Source of the DNA: Candidatus Eiseniibacteriota bacterium
Lineage (GTDB): Bacteria; Joyebacterota; Joyebacteria; Joyebacterales; Joyebacteraceae
Direction: 5' to 3'
NCBI GenBank assembly: GCA_030622115.1
Contig: JAUXGN010000025.1
Span: 1-36,460, forward strand
Length of the DNA stretch: 36,460 nucleotides
The translations under genes were made by a program, and so were the position numbers. The first letter of the stretch is position 1; every line of letters starts with the position of its first letter. Positions 7,928-15,508 of the stretch are shown piece after piece. The notes under the pieces were generated by a model, which worked only from the letters and a program-made list of their open reading frames with translations, was not told the DNA's origin and did not search any database.

Positions 7928-9400
7928 ATGTTGGAAAACAAAGGTGCTGTGTTGTCCTTGCTGATCGTTCTGATGATCTGCGGGACAGCGGTGGCCGCCC
8001 GGACGATTGTGGGAGAGAGCTTCGAGAGCACGGCGACGGAGCGAAACAATGCGCGGCTGGTCGTAGAGGATCTCGCGGGTGATCTGCACGTGGTCTACTA
8101 CGACTACGATGGAATCTACCACTCCATCGCGAACGGCATTGGCGCAAGCTGGTCTCTGCCGGAGCCTGTGGCGCTCGGCGGCAGGAATCCCTCGATCACG
8201 GTCGATTCCGAGAACGTGCTGCATCTCGCATATCGGCAGGGCACTCTTACATCGTTTGACATCATGCACAGGACATTCGATGGAGACTGGAGCGAGGCGG
8301 AGACCATCCATCACGATGGCTTGTCGGGTCTCTCGCGACCGGTTATTGCCGTGGATTCGGAGGACGGCCTCCATTGCGTGTGGCAGAGGCAGGGCTACGG
8401 ATCGACTCCGAATTCCGAGGTCTGGTACAAATACGCCGCCCCAGGTGGCGGATGGGCCGGCACGGCGATCAATGTCAGTAGTTCGTACGGGGCTTCCGAG
8501 TATCCGACGCTGACGATCGATCCTGGCGACAATATCTACGTTTTCTGGAAGGACTCGGGAGAGGTCATATCCTCCGACAAGAAGGTGCTCTTGAGGAAGT
8601 ACACCAAGGGCGCAGGATGGGACGCGGAGTACACGAACATCAGCAACACGACCGGGAACGGCAGCTACGCAACGATGGATCCCTGCGCTGTTGCCGACGC
8701 CGGGGGTACTGTTCATCTGGTCTGGAAGGACTCACAGACGGGAAACAGGGAGATCTTCTACAAGGCCTGTGTAGATGGTGTGTGGGATGCTTCCCCCCTG
8801 AACATCAGCGCGACATCGACAGCATCCGGCAGACCAAGTATCAGTGTGGACAACAGAGGTTGCCTGTACGTTGTCTGGGAAGAGAAGACAGACGGGGTCT
8901 ACTACGACATCGTGCGCAAGACGCGTGGAAGCGGCGGCGGTTGGTCTGAGATGGTCAACATCAGCGAATCGGCGGGAGTCGATTCGCGGTCCGCGAGCGC
9001 CCTTCCGATGACTGGACCGGCCTTCTGCTGCGTTTGGACCGAGGGCGAATCCGTGCCGTACGACATAGCTTTTCACTATGAAGAGACGACGGGCGTGGCC
9101 GAGACGGAGACTGGAGACAGCAGTGTCCTTCTCCTGAGGCGTAATCACCCCAATCCCTTCAGCTCGACAACAACGATACAATATGAGCTTCCCGAATCGG
9201 GCAGCGTGACTGTGACGCTCTACGATCTGTGTGGACGGCGAGTGAGAATACTCGTTCCCGGACAGACAGCGGCGGGCGTGCACGAGGTTGTCTGGGATGG
9301 GAAGAACGACAGCGGAGCAGATCTTGCGGCAGGCGTCTACTTCTGCACGGTAGCATGTGAAGGCAGAAGGGCGACTGCACGAATGGTCATTGTCCGGTAG
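7928..9400 (+). CDS. Secreted beta-propeller (BNR/sialidase-like) protein with FlgD-like C-terminal domain
   Basis: A protein of 490 residues. AAGGAGG (7911-7917) precedes the ATG at 7928 by 10 bases; the ATG eight codons earlier lies upstream of that site. Signal peptide: a hydrophobic run ending GTAVAA. Residues ~40-390 contain five or six repeats of the type 'P.i.vD..g.lhvvW.......eiwyk' (for example NPSITVDSENVLHLAYR, RPVIAVDSEDGLHCVWQR, YPTLTIDPGDNIYVFWK, RPSISVDNRGCLYVVWEE), typical of BNR/sialidase-like propellers. No catalytic Arg triad or Asp box can be assigned, so enzyme activity is not claimed. Residues ~405-490 form the FlgD-like domain (RRNHPNPFSSTTTIQY, LYDLCGRRVRILV, WDGKNDSGADLAAGVYF, ending ARMVIVR). 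It lies 20 bases before the next gene, so the two are very likely one operon. Confidence 0.85.
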   Translation: MLENKGAVLSLLIVLMICGTAVAARTIVGESFESTATERNNARLVVEDLAGDLHVVYYDYDGIYHSIANGIGASWSLPEPVALGGRNPSITVDSENVLHLAYRQGTLTSFDIMHRTFDGDWSEAETIHHDGLSGLSRPVIAVDSEDGLHCVWQRQGYGSTPNSEVWYKYAAPGGGWAGTAINVSSSYGASEYPTLTIDPGDNIYVFWKDSGEVISSDKKVLLRKYTKGAGWDAEYTNISNTTGNGSYATMDPCAVADAGGTVHLVWKDSQTGNREIFYKACVDGVWDASPLNISATSTASGRPSISVDNRGCLYVVWEEKTDGVYYDIVRKTRGSGGGWSEMVNISESAGVDSRSASALPMTGPAFCCVWTEGESVPYDIAFHYEETTGVAETETGDSSVLLLRRNHPNPFSSTTTIQYELPESGSVTVTLYDLCGRRVRILVPGQTAAGVHEVVWDGKNDSGADLAAGVYFCTVACEGRRATARMVIVR

Positions 9401-9419
9401 AACACCTGAAGGAGGTTGT

Positions 9420-12400
9420 ATGAGAACGGCAGTATTGGTGATGGCGATCCTTCTTGTCACGGCTCTGGCGGCCACGGCCGACTGGGTGATCGAGGAGGGG
9501 TTCGAGGGCGGTGTTATTCCCGCCGGATGGACAGTTCATGATGTGGACGACGACGGACGGACGTGGCGCGCCCTTGAGAGCGACTACAGCCACTCCGGTG
9601 CGTGGCTTGCGGTTACTGACTGCTATGAGAGCGGCGGCGAAGACTGGTTGATAACGCCGCAGGTTGCGGTGGCGGCCGGTGACTCGTTCGTGTTCTACGC
9701 GAGAGCTTGGTACGGCACCGAGGATTTCGAGGTCAGACTCTCGACTACGACGACATCGATTGGTGACTTCGACTATGTTCTGGGCACAGTGAGCGGCGCC
9801 ACCACAACGCACGTGAGGTACTCATACGACCTGAGCACCTACGCCGGTGAGGACTGCTACCTCGCCATCAGATGGCAGCAGGACGCGTTTGGTCTGGTAG
9901 TGGACGACGTCAAGGTCGGGTGGGGCATCTATGAGACGACCGATGTCGGCATGCTCTCCATAGAAGTTCCCGAACCCTACCAGCTGATTGACACGGGGTC
10001 GTATCCCTCCGGCACGATCCAAAACTACGGAACGGCCGAGATCACCGAGAATTTCGACATCGTCTGCGAGATCGCCGACGAGACCCGGGCGATCGTCTAC
10101 TCCGATACGGTCACTCACACCGGAACCATGGCGTACGAGGAAACGGCAGTCATCACGTTCGCCGTTGAGTGGGTACCGAGCGTGGCGGGCGACTACACGA
10201 TAACGATGGCGACGTCCCTGGCGGGGGATTCGGAGCCCGCGAACGATTCAATGGACAGCGAGACCGAGGTCGTGCTCCATTATGGAACCGGCGGCCCGGA
10301 TCCCTTCGGATACTGCTGGATCGACAGTGACGAGCTGGACGGTCCCGTCTACGACTGGATCGAGATCTCCACGAGCGGCAGGTCGGCCATCACGTACGAG
10401 GCCCCGTACTTCCATGGGGACGATAACATGTCGCCGCCGATTGCCATCGGATTCTCGTTCCCCTTCTACGGAATCGACCGCACGGAGATGTATATCGACA
10501 CGAACGGTGAGATCCTGCTCGCGGACAATCTCTGGTTCAACCATTATCCGAATGTTGGCTGGGAGTCGGATGGGAACATGTTCAACTACGTGTATCCCAT
10601 TCCCGGCTACTCGCAGATGCCCGGGCTCATTGCGGCCTACTGGGACGACCTCCTTGTGAATGAGGGCGTCGGTGATGTGTACTATGAGACCTTCGGCGAC
10701 GAGCCGAACCGCTACTGCGTCATCGAGTGGTACAACTTCCGGTACTGCTACGGTACTGTCGAGACGGAGACTCTCACCTTCGAGATCATACTTCACGAGA
10801 GCGGTGAGATTGTCTTCCAGTATCTGGACACAAACATTGGTCAGACAGGAAGCGTATGTCCTCACGATGATGGCAGGAGTTCCACCATCGCTATCCAGAA
10901 CGACACCGCAACCATCGGTCTCTGCTATCTAAGGGAGATCGTCGAGGGAATGTCCTACATCGGTGTCGAGCCGCCTGGGAACATCCTACACGATGAACTG
11001 GCGATCCGGTTCTACCTGGGTGAGGACGAGCAGCCGCCTGTCTTCGTGTATGAGGAGATGGGCAACACATTCGATACGACCCCGGAGATCACCGTCACGA
11101 TCGTGGACGCGACGGGCGTCGCGAGTGACCTGCTCCACTACAACGACGGCAGCGGCTGGGAGACGATGGCCCATACATCGTTCGAGGCGCCGGACATCTA
11201 TCATTACGTTGTTCCTCAGCTTCCGACGGGTGCGGAACTGAGCTACTACTTCGAGGCGACCGACGGTTCTGCGGCGGCAAACAGTGGAACGTGGCCGGTC
11301 GGGGCGCCGGGGGATGTGTACTCCTTCCGGATTCTGCCCACGAACGAAGTCAGGACGCTTCTTGCCTATCCTGGTGGACAGGACTACAACGGCATTGAGT
11401 TTGCGGAGTTCGAGGCAGGGCTTGATGAGGCAGACGTCGTGTACGACGTCTACAACTGGTTCGAGTATGAGAGCTATCGTTTTCCGCACAAGTACGAGGC
11501 CATCTTCATCTACGGCAACTCCTCGAGCGGCGGCTCGGAGCATGACACGCTCTCGGTGGCGCTGATGGACTATCTGGACAGCGGTACGAATGAGGAGCCC
11601 CGGAATCTCTTCTTCGCCTCCGATGGGTTTGCATACTCCCAGCATGGCGGGTCGAACGACGATCCGATGGTGAAGTTCTACACGGCCTATATCAGGGGTG
11701 GGTACATTCCCATCGGAAACCCGATCGAGCCGCCATTCGGCGGTACCGATGGTATCGGTGGCCCAGACACCTGGGACTACTCCTCCGGCAGTATCATCGG
11801 TCTCAGTGGCTCGCCCATTGGCCAGTACGGAGTTGAGCTTCCCGTCTACTCGAACACTCCCGATGTCCTCAGGAACGGGGATTGTCCCGCGTGGTACTGG
11901 GAACAAGTGACGAATCCGGAGATAAGTTCCTGGGCCGCGTTTGCATTCGAGGACGGTCCGATCAGCGGGAACGCGTACGCCCGTGGCAACGCGGCAGCGC
12001 TCTGGCTTAACAACTATATCTACAAGTCATTCTTCATCAGCTTCGATCTGTCGCAGTTTACGGGCAGCACGGTTGCGAAGATGCTGATCGCTGACGCTGT
12101 TGCCTGGTTTGGCGTCCCGACCGGCGTGACGGATCCGGGTGACGATGTGGTCGCCGCCGGGGTTGTGCTCATGCAGAACCGGCCGAACCCGTTCAACCCG
12201 ATCACCAGCATCGCCTACTCCATTCCGACTGAGGGGCACGTGACGATCGAGGTCTTCGACGTCAACGGCCGGAAGACGACGACGCTTGTTGATGAGCTCA
12301 AGTCCTCCGGTGCACATCAGATTGTCTGGGATGGAACCGACGACGGTGGGAACGCTGTCGGCAGCGGAGTCTACTTCTACAGGATCGACTCAGGCGGGTC

Positions 12401-12434
12401 GACCTCGACGAAGAAGATGATCCTGCTTAAGTAA
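9420..12434 (+). CDS. Large secreted multidomain protein (cleaved adhesin, Ig-like, NIDO-like, FlgD-like C-terminus)
   Basis: A protein of 1004 residues. The ATG at 9420 follows AAGGAGG (9409-9415); the upstream in-frame start at 9357 overlaps the previous gene and is rejected. Signal peptide ends near TALAATA. Residues ~20-190: cleaved-adhesin/MAM-like domain (EEGFEGGVIPAGWTVHDVDD, DWLITPQVAV, VVDDVKVGW). ~195-290: CARDB/Ig-like domain. ~300-530: a beta domain with 'IGFSFPFYGIDRTEMYIDTNGEI', 'GLIAAYWDDL' and 'FEIILHESGEIVFQY', as in NIDO-like and similar extracellular modules. ~540-640: Ig-like with an 'ISYYFEATD'-type strand. ~645-905: a segment reminiscent of extracellular peptidase-associated domains (LLAYPGGQDYNGIEF, ALMDYLDSG); I cannot name it. 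~915-1004: FlgD-like (QNRPNPFNPITSIAYSIP, WDGTDDGGNAVGSGVYFYRI, ending KKMILLK). No catalytic motif was found. Confidence 0.85.
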   Translation: MRTAVLVMAILLVTALAATADWVIEEGFEGGVIPAGWTVHDVDDDGRTWRALESDYSHSGAWLAVTDCYESGGEDWLITPQVAVAAGDSFVFYARAWYGTEDFEVRLSTTTTSIGDFDYVLGTVSGATTTHVRYSYDLSTYAGEDCYLAIRWQQDAFGLVVDDVKVGWGIYETTDVGMLSIEVPEPYQLIDTGSYPSGTIQNYGTAEITENFDIVCEIADETRAIVYSDTVTHTGTMAYEETAVITFAVEWVPSVAGDYTITMATSLAGDSEPANDSMDSETEVVLHYGTGGPDPFGYCWIDSDELDGPVYDWIEISTSGRSAITYEAPYFHGDDNMSPPIAIGFSFPFYGIDRTEMYIDTNGEILLADNLWFNHYPNVGWESDGNMFNYVYPIPGYSQMPGLIAAYWDDLLVNEGVGDVYYETFGDEPNRYCVIEWYNFRYCYGTVETETLTFEIILHESGEIVFQYLDTNIGQTGSVCPHDDGRSSTIAIQNDTATIGLCYLREIVEGMSYIGVEPPGNILHDELAIRFYLGEDEQPPVFVYEEMGNTFDTTPEITVTIVDATGVASDLLHYNDGSGWETMAHTSFEAPDIYHYVVPQLPTGAELSYYFEATDGSAAANSGTWPVGAPGDVYSFRILPTNEVRTLLAYPGGQDYNGIEFAEFEAGLDEADVVYDVYNWFEYESYRFPHKYEAIFIYGNSSSGGSEHDTLSVALMDYLDSGTNEEPRNLFFASDGFAYSQHGGSNDDPMVKFYTAYIRGGYIPIGNPIEPPFGGTDGIGGPDTWDYSSGSIIGLSGSPIGQYGVELPVYSNTPDVLRNGDCPAWYWEQVTNPEISSWAAFAFEDGPISGNAYARGNAAALWLNNYIYKSFFISFDLSQFTGSTVAKMLIADAVAWFGVPTGVTDPGDDVVAAGVVLMQNRPNPFNPITSIAYSIPTEGHVTIEVFDVNGRKTTTLVDELKSSGAHQIVWDGTDDGGNAVGSGVYFYRIDSGGSTSTKKMILLK

Positions 12435-12489
12435 GAGCACACGGACCGTCGCACACGGTCCAAGGTGTCACTAGTGGAGTCAAAGAAGA

Positions 12490-12521
12490 AGGGTGGCGAC
12501 GTGGGGATCAGTCGCCACCCT
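12490..12521. terminator. Bidirectional stem-loop (GGGTGGCG family), copy 3
   Basis: Perfect stem GGGTGGCGAC (12491-12500) with GTCGCCACCC (12511-12520), 10-base loop, extended by one A-T pair. It lies between convergent genes ending at 12434 (+) and 12592 (-), so it can stop both. Its stem resembles copies 1 and 2, but the loop differs. Confidence 0.7.
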
Positions 12522-12591
12522 CTCTTCGTTTGGATCCGGAAGTTGCCGCCGTGCGAAAGGACGTGTAGCGATAGCGCCGTGAACGGATGCG

Positions 12592-14064
12592 CTACCTGAT
12601 GAGGACCAGCTTTGCCGATGCGCTCTGGCTGCCCGCCTGCAGGCGACAAAAGTAGACGCCTGCGGCGATAGGTGCGCCGGTCTCATCTCTGCCGTCCCAC
12701 ACAGTCTCGTGTGATCCCGCCGGGCATTGCCCCGTGAGGAGCGTTCTGACACGCCGACCGCAGAGGTCGTAGATCTCAACGGTCACGTCGCTGGCGACGG
12801 GAAGCTGGTAGTGGATGTTCGTCGCATGGCCGAACGGGTTCGGATGGCTGCTCGTGACGGCAAGAGTTGTGTGTTGCGGTCCGGGACTATCAGGGACGCC
12901 GGTCTCGGAGTCGAGCTTCACGAGTCTAACGTTATACTCACCGTTGAAGAAGTCGTATGAATCACCCACAACGATGTAGCCGCCGTCCGGAGACTGGCGC
13001 GCGAATCTTGCCCAGTCGTGACTGTCGTCCCCAAAGGCGAGGGTCCACAGACTGTCGCCATCGGCATCGATTCTGACGATCCACATGTCGTCGTGACCCG
13101 CCCCGAAGGATTCAGTGTGCCCGGCGATGATGTATCCGCCGCCCGTGCACGGCGCTATCGACTCAGCTCCGTCATCCTCAGTGCCACCATGGGTCTTGGT
13201 CCAGAGAGTGTGACCGGAGGAGTCGGTCTCGACCAGCAGGAGATCATCGTCTCCCGCTCCATACGACTTCGTGCACCCGGCGAGTATGCAGCCGCCGGTG
13301 TCTGTCTCCAGAACGGATCTTCCGCCGTCCGAAGCGCTTCCGCCGAAGGTCCTTGTCCAGAGAGTATCGCCCACGCTGTCCGTCCGGATGAGCCACGCGT
13401 CACGGCTTCCGGCGCCGAATGAATAAGTGTCTCCGGCGATGGCGAAGCCGCCGTCGCTGCACTCGACGATCGACTGACCCCAGTCGGAGCTCGTGCCGCC
13501 GTACGTTTTCGTCCAGAGCGTATTGCCTTCGTCATCTGTTCTGATGAGCCAGGCCGCGCTCATTCCCGGGCCGTACGACTCAGTATATCCGATGACAGCG
13601 TAACCGCCATCGCTCGTGATCTCGACAGAGTATCCCCAGTCCCAGGCGCTTCCACCAAACGTCTTATCCCAGCTTGAATAGCCATCGGAGTCTGTCTTGA
13701 TGAGCCATATGTCGTACGCGCCGGCTCCATACGAGCCGGTCGTTCCGACGATGATGAACCCGCCGTCCCCAGTCTGTCGAACTGCGAATCCGCGCTCCTC
13801 ATAGAGGCCGCCGAACGTCCTCGTCCAGAGTTCGTTGCCGTATGCATCGGTTTTGATCAGCCAGACATCGTAGCCGCCGGGGCCATAGGATTCTGTGTCG
13901 GCGACGATGATGTATCCGCCGTCGGTGGTCGCGATCACGTCGCGTCCCCATTCGAACTGCCCGCCGCCAAACAGCTGTGTCCACATGACACCAGTGGAAG
14001 CCACCACAGGTGGGGCGACCGCGAGGAGCAGAGCACAACAGAGAACACCCACGATTGGTTTCAT
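12592..14064 (-). CDS. Secreted seven-repeat beta-propeller-like protein with FlgD-like C-terminal domain
   Basis: A protein of 490 residues. The ATG at 14064 has GGAGG 8 bases upstream on the minus strand. Signal peptide: MKPIVGVLCCALLLAVAPPVVAS. Residues ~28-390 hold seven copies of a ~52-residue repeat of the form 'FGG...D.G.SV..T.DGGYII.G.T.SYGAG..D.WLIKTD..G..LWTKT', the first six near-regular and the seventh diverged (FGDDSHDWARFARQ). Seven such blades fit a closed beta-propeller, as in the PQQ/'delta-60' repeat families. Residues ~400-490: FlgD-like domain (SSHPNPFGHATNIHYQLP, YDLCGRRVRTLL, WDGRDETGAPIAAGVYF, ending AKLVLIR). Exported, probably surface-bound; a binding role is more likely than catalysis. 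Convergent with the 9420 gene and divergent from the 14310 gene. Confidence 0.88.
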   Translation of the reverse strand: MKPIVGVLCCALLLAVAPPVVASTGVMWTQLFGGGQFEWGRDVIATTDGGYIIVADTESYGPGGYDVWLIKTDAYGNELWTRTFGGLYEERGFAVRQTGDGGFIIVGTTGSYGAGAYDIWLIKTDSDGYSSWDKTFGGSAWDWGYSVEITSDGGYAVIGYTESYGPGMSAAWLIRTDDEGNTLWTKTYGGTSSDWGQSIVECSDGGFAIAGDTYSFGAGSRDAWLIRTDSVGDTLWTRTFGGSASDGGRSVLETDTGGCILAGCTKSYGAGDDDLLLVETDSSGHTLWTKTHGGTEDDGAESIAPCTGGGYIIAGHTESFGAGHDDMWIVRIDADGDSLWTLAFGDDSHDWARFARQSPDGGYIVVGDSYDFFNGEYNVRLVKLDSETGVPDSPGPQHTTLAVTSSHPNPFGHATNIHYQLPVASDVTVEIYDLCGRRVRTLLTGQCPAGSHETVWDGRDETGAPIAAGVYFCRLQAGSQSASAKLVLIR

Positions 14065-14115
14065 GTTCAGAACCTCCAGAATACGGCGCGGCCATTAGAA
14101 TGCGACTACTACACA

Positions 14116-14144
14116 AGTATAGCAGCTTGGAGAGAATAATTCGA
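14116..14144 (-). promoter_or_regulatory. Sigma70-like promoter for the seven-repeat protein
   Basis: On the minus strand: TCGAAT (14139-14144), 17-base spacer, TATACT (14116-14121; 5 of 6). The -35 is weak. It lies 51 bases upstream of the ATG at 14064. Confidence 0.45.
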
Positions 14145-14235
14145 TGGGGTAGAACCGGATATGCCAAGTGAATCCACACATCACTGCGGGCGCAGGCGAG
14201 CCGGCGGCTTCGTTTCCGGAGTTCAGCCATCATCG

Positions 14236-14264
14236 TTGACACGCTGCAAGGAAGGTGCTATTCT
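14236..14264 (+). promoter_or_regulatory. Sigma70-like promoter for the 14310 gene
   Basis: TTGACA (14236-14241), 17-base spacer, TATTCT (14259-14264), 45 bases before the ATG at 14310. Confidence 0.65.
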
Positions 14265-14309
14265 GATTGGCACATGAGCACTACTCTCTCAGGCCGAGAG
14301 GAGGACACG

Positions 14310-14834
14310 ATGAGGTGGTCACTGACGTTTCTGGTCGCGCTTGCTGTTGTTCTCGCGCTCATCCCTCCGGCGTACGCGGACTACACGATATCAGAGAGCG
14401 TCATAGGAAATGGGGGGGGCGAGGCGAGCGGCGGAAGCTACAGCGTTCTCGGCACCATCGGCCAGCCGGCGATCGGAGTTGCGAGTGGAACCTCGTACCT
14501 GACCGAGATAGGGTTCTGGTACCAGCCCGGCTGGATCCTGACCGATGTGTCTGATGGAGAGCTTTTCCCGACGGTCTTCTCCCTGGGACAGAACTTCCCG
14601 AATCCGTTCAACCCCGTGACGAACCTGCGCTTCAGTGTTCCTGAGCGCGCGCGTGTCACGGTGATACTCTACGACGTTGCGGGTCGCGAGGTCCGCACGC
14701 TGGCCAACGACGAGTTTGAGCCCGGGTTCCACGCTCTCGTTCTCAATGGCGCCGGCCTGCCGAGCGGAGTCTACTTCTGCCGGATGGTATCCCCCGACTT
14801 CACGGAGACCCGCAAGTTCGTGCTTCTCAAGTAG
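14310..14834 (+). CDS. Short secreted protein with FlgD-like C-terminal domain and internal G8 tract
   Basis: A protein of 174 residues. The ATG at 14310 has GAGGAGG a few bases upstream; an in-frame ATG at 14274 precedes the ribosome site. Signal peptide: MRWSLTFLVALAVVLALIPPAYA. Residues ~24-75 form a compact N-terminal motif (YTISESVIGNGGGEASGGSY, VLGTIGQPAIG, TEIGFWYQPGW) that recurs in small FlgD-tailed proteins of uncultured FCB bacteria. Residues ~85-174 are the sorting domain (GQNFPNPFNPVTNLRFSVPE, LYDVAGREVRTLA, LPSGVYFCRMVS, ending RKFVLLK). Eight consecutive G bases (14412-14419) lie early in the frame (Asn-Gly-Gly-Gly-Glu codons). The final 41 bases are repeated exactly at 15425. 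The protein is almost all sorting domain, so its own function is unknown. Confidence 0.85.
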   Translation: MRWSLTFLVALAVVLALIPPAYADYTISESVIGNGGGEASGGSYSVLGTIGQPAIGVASGTSYLTEIGFWYQPGWILTDVSDGELFPTVFSLGQNFPNPFNPVTNLRFSVPERARVTVILYDVAGREVRTLANDEFEPGFHALVLNGAGLPSGVYFCRMVSPDFTETRKFVLLK

Positions 14835-14877
14835 AATCACCACGTATAGAAACACCACAGTCGAGGTTTGGACGAGG

Positions 14878-14921
14878 CGGACAGGATTGTTCCCGCAACG
14901 GGTTCAGGTTCTGTCCGTTTT
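14878..14921 (+). terminator. Rho-independent-like terminator after the 14310 gene
   Basis: CGGACAG (14878-14884) pairs with CTGTCCG (14911-14917). An inner hairpin CCCG-CAA-CGGG lies in the loop, and TTTT (14918-14921) follows the stem. Confidence 0.65.
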
Positions 14922-15066
14922 CCTGTGTGTGAACGTGGATGCAGTATAATACGGCAGCTGCGCCATTGGAACGCATACCCAGCTATCACAAGGTAAACAG
15001 ATGATGTACATAGCGAGACACGAGGCAATGGCTAGCCCCAGCGTTCATGGTGTGCTATCATACCTA

Positions 15067-15085
15067 ATTAGCGCGTAGCGCTAAT
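15067..15085. repeat. Perfect 8-bp inverted repeat (palindromic element)
   Basis: ATTAGCGC, three bases GTA, GCGCTAAT. It lies in the gene-poor stretch and is not followed by a U-run. It could be a protein-binding site or an end of a lost element; nothing decides between these. Confidence 0.6.
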
Positions 15086-15302
15086 ACTGGAGCCGGCCCA
15101 TTCCTGAACTGCCGCAGGCGCTGATAGGAGGCTGCGCCGCGTTGGACAGGGCCGCATCATAGAAACCAGCCACTAGCCGCCCGCTGCATCGGCCCGGCCT
15201 TGCGTCGCCGGATGCCCCTCATGTGAGCCACACCGCCGTATTCGGGGATCCGGCTTTCTCAGAGAGAGTAGCGATTCGGAAGGAGGCGACTTATGGGCGC
15301 GC

Positions 15303-15389
15303 GTTTTCGGCCGCGTGGACGCGTGGTTCGCGATGGGAGACAGCCTCTTCGCTCACTCGGGGCCCGTGTATCTGACGGTGGACGGCCAG
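15303..15389 (+). pseudogene. Remnant resembling the C-terminal beta domain of CehA/McbA-type metallohydrolases
   Basis: In the frame starting at 15303, 29 codons read VFGRVDAWFAMGD then SLFAHSGPVYLTVDGQ. The 'W.A....... FAHS.PVYL.V.G' pattern is what I associate with the C-terminal beta domain of PHP-type CehA/McbA-like proteins. There is no matching upstream domain, and the frame ends in unrelated sequence, so this would be a truncated relic. Recognition is from a short motif only. Confidence 0.35.
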
Positions 15390-15424
15390 CGCGAAAGTGG
15401 TCCTTGTGAGGTGAGGCAGAATGG

Positions 15425-15465
15425 CCGACTTCACGGAGACCCGCAAGTTCGTGCTTCTCAAGTAG
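15425..15465 (+). repeat. Exact 41-bp copy of the 3' end of the 14310 gene
   Basis: Identical to 14794-14834, including the stop codon. It encodes the last residues of the FlgD-like domain (DFTETRKFVLLK). Sequence after the stop (ATCACC..CAGT.GAGGT) also partly matches. An ATG at 15421 gives only a 14-codon frame, so this is a relic of a lost FlgD-tailed gene or a partial duplication. Confidence 0.85.
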
Positions 15466-15508
15466 TATCACCGCAGTTGAGGTCCAGATGATGAGGCCAC
15501 TTCTATGA

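Larger units (their letters stand above)
14922..15508. other. Gene-poor stretch with decayed sequence
   Basis: No intact gene is seen over almost 590 bases. The stretch holds a perfect palindrome (15067-15085), a peptide remnant (15303-15389), an exact copy of the 3' end of the preceding gene (15425-15465), and an orphan ribosome site (AAGGAGG near 15280) followed by only a 38-codon frame at 15293. The pattern suggests deletion and recombination of older genes. Confidence 0.6.

Noticed and set aside
12640-13990. Periodic DNA similarity that might suggest a CRISPR or DNA repeat array
   Set aside because: The ~156-bp period is the in-frame 52-residue propeller repeat of the minus-strand protein; copies are diverged and there are no spacers.
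15293-15409. Short frame from ATG 15293 after an AAGGAGG site
   Set aside because: Only 38 Arg-rich codons. A different frame over the same bases gives the recognisable peptide relic.
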